Notes under the pieces: model-generated | The model's database searches: none | What the model saw: only the letters and a program-made list of their open reading frames with translations | What the model was told of the DNA's origin: nothing | Position numbers and translations under genes: made by a program | Origin: Desulfonema limicola | GTDB lineage: Bacteria > Desulfobacterota > Desulfobacteria > Desulfobacterales > Desulfosalsimonadaceae | NCBI GenBank assembly: GCA_020722245.1 | Contig: DYLE01000076.1 | Span: 1 to 10,130, forward strand | Direction: 5' to 3' | Length of the DNA stretch: 10,130 bases | Shown: one piece after another, positions 1 through 6,346 of the stretch | Numbering within the stretch: position 1 is the stretch's first letter | How the letters are laid out: each line of letters starts with the position of its first letter

Positions 1-59
1 TTAATATTTTGTTTTTTACTGAAGAAGCCGGTCTACTCGACAAATGAATAACTCCGAAG

Positions 60-110
60 GAGAAGGGGCCGTCATTTAAATGTAAAAATATAAAGGGCGT
101 CCCCCTTTTT
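60..110. repeat. 51-bp direct repeat, left copy, downstream of the AbiE operon
   Basis: This stretch matches 1431-1481 over 51 bases with a single difference (C at 69, A at 1440). It contains the perfect palindrome CATTTAAATG and ends in GCGTCCCCC followed by a T run. In the right copy the ends GGGGACG and CGTCCCC are complementary; here the left end reads GGGGCCG, so the terminal pairing is imperfect. The two copies flank the AbiE toxin-antitoxin genes. A REP-like or miniature mobile element is a reasonable reading of the shape, but no transposase is present, so the class is inference. Positions 1-59 hold no recognisable gene. Confidence 0.8.
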
Positions 111-119
111 TTACTTTTT

Positions 120-773
120 TTAAAGAAGTTTTTCTTTGAGGAATTTGAATCGGTTTTCCATATAATAAGCCCGATCTTTGGGTTCTAGAATGGAACCGAG
201 CTTCACCTTAAAATCCGCATCCTTGAGAAGGCTGAGCCTTTTTTCAAATTTTTTTTTCTGGCCGGCATTGGCAAAAAACAAGGCCACTCCCCGCCGAAGC
301 AGAAACTCGATGTCAAAACAGTCCCGGATTTCGCCGCGATCCAGAAAAGCCGCTGTTTTGTTTTTCATCATCTGGCCCAGGGTAAGGGTTTTTAACATAA
401 CCTGCCGGGTGCTGAACCGTGAAAAGGCGATGGCGCTCTCACAATCCCATTTTTTGTTTTCCTGTCGAATTTCAATTTTTAATCGTCTGGGATAGGATGC
501 GGACCGGATCTCAAGCAAAAGCGTGCGTTGTTTTATCTTTGCGTCCGTAATGTCATATTGTTTTTTAAAGGCGCTGTGTAACTGATCGAAATACGCCGTC
601 TGGGATACGGGTTTGATCAGCCAGAAATCCAAATCCACGGAATACCGGTTTAATTCATGACAAAGCCGGAGCATGGAGCCGCCTCCGAACACCAGCGGAT
701 CGAGCAGCTTGGCGCTGTTTAATAAGTCCATGGCTTCGATTTCAAAAACTTCATGCTGTTTTAAGATATCCAT
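120..773 (-). CDS. abiEii: AbiEii/AbiGii-family nucleotidyltransferase toxin (type IV toxin-antitoxin)
   Basis: This 217-residue protein has the hallmarks of the AbiEii toxin family, a branch of the DNA polymerase beta-like nucleotidyltransferase fold. Residues 30-33 read GGGS, followed by a conserved arginine region and the metal-binding pair D47-L-D49 in SVDLDF, the usual GS...DxD nucleotidyltransferase signature. Further on, around residues 135-160, lies a K-x-x-A-F-L-D-R...RDCFDIEFLL segment that corresponds to the conserved C-terminal K/RD-x-x-D motif. AbiEii proteins arrest growth, probably by modifying RNA, and serve in abortive phage defence and plasmid or island maintenance. The ATG at 773 lies 23 bases inside the end of the antitoxin gene, so translation is probably coupled; only a weak GAAGAA ribosome site precedes it. 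The length is normal for the family and no key residue is missing, so it looks functional. Function is assigned by family, not by tests. Confidence 0.88.
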   Translation of the reverse strand: MDILKQHEVFEIEAMDLLNSAKLLDPLVFGGGSMLRLCHELNRYSVDLDFWLIKPVSQTAYFDQLHSAFKKQYDITDAKIKQRTLLLEIRSASYPRRLKIEIRQENKKWDCESAIAFSRFSTRQVMLKTLTLGQMMKNKTAAFLDRGEIRDCFDIEFLLRRGVALFFANAGQKKKFEKRLSLLKDADFKVKLGSILEPKDRAYYMENRFKFLKEKLL

Positions 774-1344
774 ATTTCTTCATCAAATTTTGTGTTTTTA
801 AGGGGAACGCCTTGCTCAGGCGAACGAGCTCATTGCTATTGAATTTTTCAGCATCCAGAGCTGAAACATCAAGGCTGTAACGGCCGAACGACATCAGATA
901 AAACGCATCCAGAACCGCTTTTTCAGGGGTTGCAATGAAAATCCCTTTTTGCTTTTTAAAGCCGAAATACAACGCCCCGGTGATTTTGGCGTATCGAAAT
1001 ACCGTGTCGCTGAGTTGAAGCGCTTTGGTGCGCTTTACGGCAATGGATTCGATATAATTTCTTTGCAACTGCGTGGTGATGTCGTAATAGTCCAGAGCGG
1101 TCAACAGCGATATATACGAAGGAACCTGCCCCCGGTTGGCCAGCATCAATTGTTCCTCCCGAGTCGCTGCTTTCCACGCCTCAGGCCGGACATAGATGTT
1201 TTTTTTCATTCGCAGCAGCAGGCCCTGCTTGACATAGCGGCTGGCGGTCACCTTGGCCGAGGATAGGCTGATTCCACGGGCTTTGGCGATGTCCTCGCAT
1301 CCAAAAAACAATTTATCGATTCGGGTGAATTCTAAATAATTCAT
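751..1344 (-). CDS. abiEi: AbiEi-family antitoxin and transcriptional repressor (type IV toxin-antitoxin)
   Basis: The product is about 197 residues from the ATG at 1344 (MNYLEF...). An in-frame TTG at 1356 would add four residues but lies inside the promoter-proximal repeat and is less likely. The N-terminal 60 residues have the pattern of the AbiEi winged helix: a FTRIDKLFFGCEDIAKARGISLSSAKVTASRYVKQGLL helix-turn-helix, then a wing ending in KNIYV. The middle part, with an SYISLLTALDYYDITTQ segment and a TPEKAVLDAFYL segment, is typical of AbiEi/AbiEi_4-like antitoxins. In studied systems the antitoxin neutralises AbiEii without binding it and represses its own promoter through inverted repeats; matching repeats are present here at 1345-1386. 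The gene overlaps the toxin gene by 23 bases, and both run leftward. Confidence 0.87.
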   Translation of the reverse strand: MNYLEFTRIDKLFFGCEDIAKARGISLSSAKVTASRYVKQGLLLRMKKNIYVRPEAWKAATREEQLMLANRGQVPSYISLLTALDYYDITTQLQRNYIESIAVKRTKALQLSDTVFRYAKITGALYFGFKKQKGIFIATPEKAVLDAFYLMSFGRYSLDVSALDAEKFNSNELVRLSKAFPLKTQNLMKKYGYLKTA

Positions 1345-1386
1345 CAAATATACCAAATATACATTTTTGTTAATTATGTATATTTG
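1345..1386. promoter_or_regulatory. Putative AbiEi operator: three copies of the 9-mer CAAATATAC
   Basis: The 9-mer CAAATATAC occurs twice in immediate tandem (1345-1353 and 1354-1362) directly before the antitoxin ATG. It occurs once more as its exact reverse complement GTATATTTG at 1378-1386. The second and third copies form a perfect 9-bp inverted repeat around a 15-base AT-rich centre, and the third copy lies over the -10 element of the likely promoter. This is the arrangement expected for repression by AbiEi. Binding itself is inferred. Confidence 0.6.
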
Positions 1387-1405
1387 ACGTATATGAATAT
1401 GTCAA
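1377..1405 (-). promoter_or_regulatory. Sigma-70-like promoter of the AbiE operon
   Basis: On the minus strand TTGACA (1405-1400, perfect -35) is followed after 17 bases by TATACA (1382-1377), a fair -10 match. Transcription would begin near 1370, about 26 bases before the abiEi ATG. The -10 box coincides with the inverted copy of the 9-mer operator. An imperfect palindrome with TGAC/GTCA ends (1385-1404) covers the -35 and spacer. Confidence 0.65.
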
Positions 1406-1430
1406 TAAAAAAAGGAGGGGGGACGGTCAT

Positions 1431-1481
1431 GAGAAGGGGACGTCATTTAAATGTAAAAATATAAAGGGCGTCCCCCTTTTT
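1431..1481. repeat. 51-bp direct repeat, right copy, upstream of the AbiE operon
   Basis: This is the second copy of the repeat seen at 60-110, in the same orientation, with 50 of 51 bases identical. Here the ends GGGGACG (1436-1442) and CGTCCCC (1469-1475) are exact reverse complements, and CATTTAAATG (1444-1453) is a perfect palindrome inside, so the RNA or single-stranded DNA could form a hairpin with a structured loop. Just to its left, 1417-1428 (GGGGACGGTCAT) is a degenerate partial duplicate of the start of the repeat. Confidence 0.8.
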
Positions 1482-1488
1482 CTTTCTT

Positions 1489-1517
1489 TTGACAATCCCC
1501 GCGGTTTGGGTTAAACA
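1489..1517 (+). promoter_or_regulatory. Candidate promoter for the microprotein/J-domain/ssb group
   Basis: A perfect -35 hexamer TTGACA at 1489-1494 is followed after 17 bases by TAAACA (1512-1517), a poor -10 with three matches to consensus. It sits between the right 51-bp repeat and the first rightward gene at 1546, which is the right place for an operon promoter. The weak -10 keeps confidence low. Confidence 0.4.
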
Positions 1518-1545
1518 TAAAAAAACATGTATTGAGGAGAAAAGC

Positions 1546-1635
1546 GTGGAGAATTTAGGGATTCTGCTTCTGGTGGTGGGAATCTGGTACGCGCTTCAGG
1601 CATGGATTCTGCCGAGGCTGGGGATATCAACATGA
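1546..1635 (+). CDS. 29-residue putative membrane microprotein
   Basis: A GTG-initiated frame encodes 29 residues and ends at TGA 1633-1635. It is preceded by a strong ribosome binding site, GAGGAG at 1534-1539, with a six-base spacer. The hydrophobic run LGILLLVVGIWYALQAWIL (about residues 4-22) is long enough to span a membrane once, followed by a short tail PRLGIST. Its stop overlaps the start of the J-domain gene as ATGA, the arrangement of translationally coupled genes. No function is recognised. The ribosome site, the hydrophobic composition and the overlap all argue for a real small gene. A possible role is to tether or regulate the J-domain protein at the membrane, but that is speculation. 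Confidence 0.55.
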   Translation: MENLGILLLVVGIWYALQAWILPRLGIST

Positions 1636-1967
1636 GTAAAGGACGCCTGTCAGTTGACGGGCAAAAAACCCGGTTCGAAGAAATCGACGCGGCGCGGCGG
1701 GTCCTGAACCTGCCGGAGGCCGCCACCCTGGAAGAGATCAAGGTGCGCTACCGGACGCTTTTAAAGAAATGGCACCCGGATGTCTGCGCCCAAGAGAAAA
1801 CCCTGTGCGCGGAAAACACGCGCAAGGTCAAGGCGGCCTACCGGGTGTTGACGGACTACTGCCGGGAATACCGGTTTTCCTTTACCCGCGAGGAGGTTGA
1901 AAAATACATCTCCAAGGAGGAGTGGTGGATGAAGCGGTTCGGTAATGACCCGGTCTGGGGCAGGTAG
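1632..1967 (+). CDS. Small J-domain (DnaJ-like) protein
   Basis: The 111-residue product from the ATG at 1632 holds a single J domain (residues about 18-76). It has a basic helix II, KVRYRTLLKKWHPD, with the invariant His-Pro-Asp at residues 48-50 that stimulates DnaK-type Hsp70 ATPases. It lacks the Gly/Phe region, zinc fingers and C-terminal substrate domains of true DnaJ, so it is a type III co-chaperone whose client is set by its short tail (KYISKEEWWMKRFGNDPVWGR). An in-frame ATG at 1602 would add ten residues, but the 1632 start is preferred because it overlaps the TGA of the upstream microprotein as ATGA. The ssb gene starts 36 bases after its stop. The partner Hsp70 and the client are not visible. 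Confidence 0.8.
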   Translation: MSKGRLSVDGQKTRFEEIDAARRVLNLPEAATLEEIKVRYRTLLKKWHPDVCAQEKTLCAENTRKVKAAYRVLTDYCREYRFSFTREEVEKYISKEEWWMKRFGNDPVWGR

Positions 1968-2003
1968 GCCGTTTATAAAAATACAGAAGAGGAGAATAAA
2001 GGC

Positions 2004-2465
2004 ATGGCGAGAGGGTTAAACAAGGTGATGCTCATCGGCAGGCTCGGCAAGGACCCGGATGTCCGCTACACCCAGGACGGCCGGGCCGTGGCCAATTTCA
2101 CCCTGGCGACCAACGAGGACTGGAAGGACAAGGCCACGGGCGAAAAAAAGGAAAAAACCGAGTGGCACCGGGTGGTGGCGTTTGGAAAGCTGGGCGAGAT
2201 CTGCGGCGAATACCTGTGCAAGGGAAAGCAGGTGTATATTGAAGGCAAGCTTCAGACCCGCACCTGGGACAAGGACGGGGTGACCCGCTACACCACCGAG
2301 GTGGTGGCCAGCGATATGCAGATGCTCGACGCCAAAAACGCGTCCGGAGGATATGCGCCTGCCGACGATACGCCGCCTTTTGAGGAGGATTCAGGGCCGT
2401 CTTCTTCGTCTGCGCCGCCTGAAATCTCCGGCTCCGGGGGCTCGGGCAGCGATATTCCCTTTTAA
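2004..2465 (+). CDS. ssb: Single-stranded DNA-binding protein
   Basis: The 153-residue protein is a full-length bacterial SSB. Residues 1-110 form the OB fold with the typical opening MARGLNKVMLIGRLGKDPDVRYT, the ATNEDWKDK...EWHRVVAFGKLGEICGEYL core and the KQVYIEGKLQTRTWDKDG strand. A flexible linker rich in Ser, Gly and Pro follows (about 111-148), and the tail ends in D-I-P-F, the acidic tip that docks replication and repair partners. It coats single-stranded DNA as a tetramer during replication, recombination and repair. The ATG at 2004 is preceded by GAGGAG ending nine bases upstream. It lies 36 bases after the J-domain gene, which suggests shared transcription. Confidence 0.96.
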   Translation: MARGLNKVMLIGRLGKDPDVRYTQDGRAVANFTLATNEDWKDKATGEKKEKTEWHRVVAFGKLGEICGEYLCKGKQVYIEGKLQTRTWDKDGVTRYTTEVVASDMQMLDAKNASGGYAPADDTPPFEEDSGPSSSSAPPEISGSGGSGSDIPF

Positions 2466-2536
2466 TTAAAAAAATATGTATTTCCGGATTCAGGCTGAAG
2501 GCCGGCCCGGGTTGAAATCCAACCGCGGGGAGGGGG

Positions 2537-2719
2537 TCAGTCCTTGGCTTTTTTGTCCTCTATCTGATCCGGCTCCTTATCCTCACCGGAGGCCCCTTTC
2601 TTGAAGTTTCGAATCCCTTTGCCTATGGCCCCTCCGATCTCAGGCAGCTTGCCCGCTCCGAAGACAATAAGGATAATGACCAGGATGACAATCAGTTCCG
2701 GCATTCCGATACCAAACAT
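2537..2719 (-). CDS. tatA: Sec-independent protein translocase subunit TatA/E
   Basis: This 60-residue protein has the standard TatA layout. A short N-terminal transmembrane helix (about residues 5-20, GMPELIVILVIILIVF) is followed by the FGAGKLPEIG hinge motif, an amphipathic helix (AIGKGIRNFKKG) and a charged, hydrophilic tail rich in Lys, Glu and Asp. TatA oligomers form the passage for folded proteins across the inner membrane, together with TatC, which is not in this window. The start is fixed by AAGGAG seven bases before the ATG. The gene stands alone on the minus strand and converges on ssb. TatA and TatE cannot be told apart from sequence this short. Confidence 0.93.
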   Translation of the reverse strand: MFGIGMPELIVILVIILIVFGAGKLPEIGGAIGKGIRNFKKGASGEDKEPDQIEDKKAKD

Positions 2720-2832
2720 GCGCTTCTCCTTTTAGCGGATGCGGCGGTCGCTTTACGCTTCCAAAAACAGCCGTTATTCCCGCTTTCCGCATTCCGATTC
2801 GGGTTTGATCTGGGCTTACGCCAGCCGTTTCA

Positions 2833-2861
2833 GATATACGTAAATTTGTTTTCGGTGTCAA
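2833..2861 (-). promoter_or_regulatory. Sigma-70-like promoter of tatA
   Basis: On the minus strand a perfect TTGACA (2861-2856) is followed by exactly 17 bases and then TATATC (2838-2833), close to TATAAT. Transcription would begin near 2826 and leave a leader of roughly 105 bases before the tatA ATG at 2719. The leader contains no repeat or riboswitch that I recognise. Confidence 0.6.
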
Positions 2862-3078
2862 TCGTTTACATAACCCGCTCAGGCAAACCGTGATAAAAAA
2901 GCTTGTCATCCTTGGCCAATTTGGATAGAAATATTTTTTTTGCGGCCGGGGCCGGTTTTTGATTCCTGACCCTTATGGCCGGCAATAGGCGGAAATACAG
3001 AACATGATTTTTTTTTCGCCCCCTGGGGTGAAGAGATAACATACGGGTTTTGCAAGAATAAGCAGATTAACCGCGGAT
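2862..3078. other. Intergenic spacer between divergent tatA and the UROD/MetE-like gene
   Basis: Together with the tatA leader this makes a gene-free stretch of about 360 bases between two divergent genes. Apart from the tatA promoter I see only short GC-rich palindromic runs, such as CCGGGGCCGG followed by five T residues near 2946-2960 and CCCCCTGGGG near 3021. I found no convincing promoter or ribosome site for the rightward gene at 3079, and no small gene that I would support. Confidence 0.5.
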
Positions 3079-4170
3079 ATGGAAAAACAGCGTGATTTAA
3101 AAACCGGGTTTTGCCCGCAAGGGCTTTGCACCTGGATCGGAAGCCTGCCCCTTGAGGACCATCAGGAGGCGGTTTCCCTGATGGCCGCCTATACCCCGGA
3201 CATTCCGCTCTGGATTCAGCTTCCGCGTTTTAAGATTGAGGGGATGATGCGGCAGTTTCTCTCGGGCCTGCCGGGCTTAACCTGCACGGATGAGCGGGTT
3301 TTTATTGAAACCGAAGGCGATGCCTTTCATCAGGAGATGCTCGCGTTTTTTGAGGAATACATGGCCGTGGCGGATGGAAAGCAGCGGCTTGCCGACTCCC
3401 GGTTTAGCCTGTCGGCCCAGGATGCCCCGGGTTTTTTTGCGTTTTTAAACTACCTGGACCGCCTCCCCGTTTTGCCCGCAGCGGTCAAGGGGCAGATCAC
3501 CGGGCCGTTTACTTTAGGCACCGGCGTGGTGGATCAGGACGGCCGGGCGGTTTTTTACCATGACCCGATGCGCGACGCGCTGGTCGCCGGTATCGCCTTA
3601 AAAGCCCGCTGGCAGGTGGAGCGGCTGAAAAAATACGGGGTTCCGGTTTTGATTTTTTTTGATGAGCCGGGGCTTGCCGGTTTCGGCTCCTCCGCGTTTA
3701 TCAGCATATCCCTTGCGGATGTCCGGGCCTGCCTGACGCAGGTGATGGAGGCGGTGCACGCCGAGGGCGGGCTTGCCGGCGTTCATGTTTGCGCCAACTC
3801 CGAGTGGTCCGTCATTTTGGATTCGCCGGCGGATATCGTGAGCTTTGACGCCTACTCGTTTTTCGACAAGTTCATGCTCTATCCGCAGCAGATCGAAAAT
3901 TTCATCAACCGGGGCGGGGTCCTGGCCTGGGGGATCGTGCCGACGGCGGATACGGCCTCCATCGACCGGGAGAACGAGGACTCCCTTCTGGAACTGTGGA
4001 AGGAACAGGTCGGCCGGGTGGCGGCCCTGGGCATCGACCGGTCGAAAATCATCGCCCAGTCTTTGATAACGCCAAGCTGCGGCACCGGTTCCCTGCCCGT
4101 GGATTACGCCCGGCGGGTGGTTCAATTGACCAGGAAGGTGTCCGACCGGATACGAAACGAACAGCTATGA
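3079..4170 (+). CDS. UROD/MetE-superfamily protein (possible methyltransferase)
   Basis: The 363-residue product resembles the TIM-barrel superfamily that unites uroporphyrinogen decarboxylase, the cobalamin-independent methionine synthase catalytic domain and corrinoid methyltransferases. Visible signs are the opening GLCTWIGSLPLEDHQEAV (an IGSLP strand-loop common to MetE-like proteins), a QITGPFTLG segment near residue 140, LIFFDEPGLAGFG near 191-203, H236-V-C238 in GVHVCANSEWS, and C334 in TPSCGTGSLP. In MetE an HxC pair and a later Cys in a SPxCG context bind the catalytic zinc, so this protein probably binds a metal and acts on a thiol or methyl group. The substrate is unknown, and it is too short to be a full two-domain MetE. 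The start has no clear ribosome site. Its stop overlaps an in-frame start of the MoxR gene as ATGA, which suggests a shared operon. Confidence 0.7.
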   Translation: MEKQRDLKTGFCPQGLCTWIGSLPLEDHQEAVSLMAAYTPDIPLWIQLPRFKIEGMMRQFLSGLPGLTCTDERVFIETEGDAFHQEMLAFFEEYMAVADGKQRLADSRFSLSAQDAPGFFAFLNYLDRLPVLPAAVKGQITGPFTLGTGVVDQDGRAVFYHDPMRDALVAGIALKARWQVERLKKYGVPVLIFFDEPGLAGFGSSAFISISLADVRACLTQVMEAVHAEGGLAGVHVCANSEWSVILDSPADIVSFDAYSFFDKFMLYPQQIENFINRGGVLAWGIVPTADTASIDRENEDSLLELWKEQVGRVAALGIDRSKIIAQSLITPSCGTGSLPVDYARRVVQLTRKVSDRIRNEQL

Positions 4171-4199
4171 AAATATTTATAAAGCAAAAGGAAAAAAAC

Positions 4200-5054
4200 A
4201 TGTCAGAGAAAAACAGCGCACAGCAGTTCAGAGGGGCAAGCCGGTATGTTTTAGACGATGAGCTGGCCAAGATCGTCAACATCTCCATGGCCCTGGAAAT
4301 GCCCCTGCTGCTCAAGGGGGAGCCGGGCACAGGAAAGACCATGCTGGCCCACGCCATCGCGGAATCGCTCAAGATGCCGCTGATCGTTTTGAACGTGAAA
4401 TCCAGCATGAAGCTGATCGAGGCCCTGTACCAGTACGACACCCTGACCCGGTTAAACGACAGCCGGTTCGGCGATTCCAGCCGGGATGTGAGCCGGATCG
4501 AAGATTACATCAAGATGGGCAAGATCGGCCAGGCCTTTACCTCCGAGGACCGCACCGTGCTCTTGATCGACGAGATCGACAAGGCCGACACGGATTTTCA
4601 GGACGACATGCTGGATGTCCTGGATCAGATGGAGTTTGACATCATTGAGATCGACAAGACGATCCGGGCGAAACACCGGCCCGTGATCATCATCACCTCC
4701 AACGCCAAGAAGGACCTGTCCGATCCCTTTCTGGGCAGATGCAACTTCCACCACATCGCCTTTCCGGATCCCAAGATGATGCGAAAGATCATTCAGGTGC
4801 ACTTTCCGAACCTGGACAACAGCCTGATGGAAAACGCCATCACCGCCTTTTACCGGCTTCGGGAGATCGATACCGTGGAAAAGAAGCCCGCGACCCGGGA
4901 GCTGATCAACTGGATTCGGGCCCTGACCCTTGACCCGGATTTCAAGGCCAAGCATCTGGAAAAGGGGGAGATCCCGTATCTGGGGGTGTTGTTCAAGAAA
5001 AGCCAGGATTATGCGGTGGCCGGAAGCTATGTCGGACGCCGAAAGCTGTTTTAA
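4200..5054 (+). CDS. MoxR-family AAA+ ATPase
   Basis: The 284-residue protein is a MoxR-type AAA+ ATPase. From the ATG at 4200 the Walker A is GEPGTGKT (residues 40-47), Walker B is LLIDEIDKAD (about 121-130), sensor 1 lies in IIITSNAKKDLSDPF (around 163-177), and an arginine (R180) in LGRCNFH is the likely finger. The C-terminal lid domain follows. MoxR ATPases work with VWA-domain partners to mature metal enzymes or assemble complexes, and such a partner is encoded directly downstream. The start is uncertain: ATG 4200 has AAGG upstream, while an in-frame ATG at 4167 overlaps the stop of the preceding gene as ATGA and would add 11 residues (MKIFIKQKEKN). The specific substrate cannot be deduced. 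Confidence 0.88.
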   Translation: MSEKNSAQQFRGASRYVLDDELAKIVNISMALEMPLLLKGEPGTGKTMLAHAIAESLKMPLIVLNVKSSMKLIEALYQYDTLTRLNDSRFGDSSRDVSRIEDYIKMGKIGQAFTSEDRTVLLIDEIDKADTDFQDDMLDVLDQMEFDIIEIDKTIRAKHRPVIIITSNAKKDLSDPFLGRCNFHHIAFPDPKMMRKIIQVHFPNLDNSLMENAITAFYRLREIDTVEKKPATRELINWIRALTLDPDFKAKHLEKGEIPYLGVLFKKSQDYAVAGSYVGRRKLF

Positions 5055-5121
5055 CGCTGGAAATTGTAATGCAAAAGTCAAAGGGTCAACTGTTTGATTC
5101 TTTAATGCTCCAAAAAGTTAT

Positions 5122-6312
5122 ATGTTTATCGAATTTTTTTATAAACTCAGGGAGGTCGGGATTCCGGTGTCGCCCACCGCGTTTCTCACCCTTCAGAAGG
5201 CGCTTTCCAGGGGGCTGATTCAGTCCCTTTCGGATTTTTACATCGCCTCCCGGGCGATCCTGGTGAAAAGCGAAAGGCTGTTTGACCTCTATGATCAGGT
5301 GTTCGCCCATTTTTTCGAGGGCGCGGAAATGCCGGACATCGAGGGGATCGAGCTGGACGCCGTCGCCAGGGCGCTGCTTGAGGAATGGCTCAAGAACCCC
5401 CAATCCGTGGCCGACGCCCTGGGGGTGGACCCCGCGACCCTGGCCAGGCTGTCCCCGGATGAGCTCATCGCCTATTTTCTGGAGCGGTTAAAGGAGCAGA
5501 CCGAGCGCCATGACGGCGGAAACAAATGGATCGGCACCGGCGGCACCTCGCCGGTGGGGCATTCGGGGTTTCATCCCGGCGGGCTTCGTGTGGGCGGGGC
5601 GTCGAGCAACAAGTCCGCGGTCAAGGTGGCCAATGAACGGCGCTACAAGGACTACTCCAAGTCCGGGCCCCTGACCCAGGCCCTGATGGGGGAGGCCTTG
5701 AAGCGGCTTCGCAACATGATTCCCTCCGGGCCCAGGGACCAGGTCAACATCGATAAAACCATCTACCAGACCATGAAAAACGCCGGCGAGATCGAAATCG
5801 TGTTTGACCGCAGCTTAAAGGACCGGCTCAAGGTGATCCTGGCCATCGACAACGGCGGCTGGTCCATGGACCCCTATGTGCCGGTGGTGCAGACCCTGTT
5901 CGACTATGCCCGGTCGCAGTTCAAGGACCTGAAAACCTATTTTTTCCACAACACGATCTATGACACCCTGTGGGAGGACCCGGCCAGGCACCGGAAACCC
6001 GTGCGGATCGATGAATTTCTGCGCAGGGACCCGGAAACCCGGCTGATCCTGGTGGGGGACGCCAGCATGGCGCCCTATGAGCTGATGGCCCGGGACGGCT
6101 CCATCTACGTGCATGACCGAAGCGGTCTGCCCAGCGTTGAGCGGTTAAAGCTTCTGGCCGCCACCTTCAGCCATAACGCCTGGTTAAACCCGGTGCCTGA
6201 GCGGATGTGGTCCTACACCCAGACCGTTACGGTCATCGGCCGGATTTTTCCCATGTTTGAACTCTCCATCGACGGCATTGAACAGGCGGTGACCCATTTG
6301 ATGGCCGCCTGA
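5122..6312 (+). CDS. CoxE-like VWA-domain protein, partner of the MoxR ATPase
   Basis: The 396-residue cytosolic protein has an all-helical N-terminal part (1-130), a glycine-rich GTGGTSPVGHSGFHPGGLRVGG loop (138-159), and a C-terminal von Willebrand A domain (about 235-390). The first metal-site loop reads D243-N-G-G-W-S248-M rather than the classic DxSxS. A later VGDASMAP (311-318) supplies a plausible additional acidic/hydroxyl ligand. This general layout is that of the CoxE-like proteins paired with MoxR ATPases, in which the VWA protein recruits the target complex and the ATPase remodels it. There is no signal peptide or membrane segment. It starts 67 bases after the MoxR gene; only a weak AAAAAG lies before the ATG. 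The target is unknown. Confidence 0.82.
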   Translation: MFIEFFYKLREVGIPVSPTAFLTLQKALSRGLIQSLSDFYIASRAILVKSERLFDLYDQVFAHFFEGAEMPDIEGIELDAVARALLEEWLKNPQSVADALGVDPATLARLSPDELIAYFLERLKEQTERHDGGNKWIGTGGTSPVGHSGFHPGGLRVGGASSNKSAVKVANERRYKDYSKSGPLTQALMGEALKRLRNMIPSGPRDQVNIDKTIYQTMKNAGEIEIVFDRSLKDRLKVILAIDNGGWSMDPYVPVVQTLFDYARSQFKDLKTYFFHNTIYDTLWEDPARHRKPVRIDEFLRRDPETRLILVGDASMAPYELMARDGSIYVHDRSGLPSVERLKLLAATFSHNAWLNPVPERMWSYTQTVTVIGRIFPMFELSIDGIEQAVTHLMAA

Positions 6313-6346
6313 AGGTATTAACCCGGATTTTATTAGGTGGTTAAGT

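Noticed and set aside
1436..1481. Right 51-bp repeat as an intrinsic terminator (CGTCCCCC plus T run)
   Set aside because: The stem is short with a loop of about 26 bases, and no rightward gene lies upstream that would need termination. The presence of two matching copies favours a repeat element.
2510..2524. Small hairpin GGTTG/CAACC between convergent ssb and tatA
   Set aside because: The stem is five base pairs with no T run on either strand, which is too weak to call a terminator.
2943..2960. GC-rich palindrome followed by five T residues, a possible intrinsic terminator
   Set aside because: The stem is only about four base pairs, and no rightward gene ends near it, since tatA reads away from it and the next gene starts downstream.
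3598..4125. 175-codon minus-strand frame inside the UROD/MetE-like gene
   Set aside because: Its composition is rich in Arg, His, Gly and Pro with no recognisable domain, and it is antisense to a conserved barrel protein.
4452..5081. 209-codon minus-strand frame opposite the MoxR gene
   Set aside because: It is antisense to clear Walker A/B motifs of the MoxR ATPase; the frame is a by-product of GC-rich codon use.
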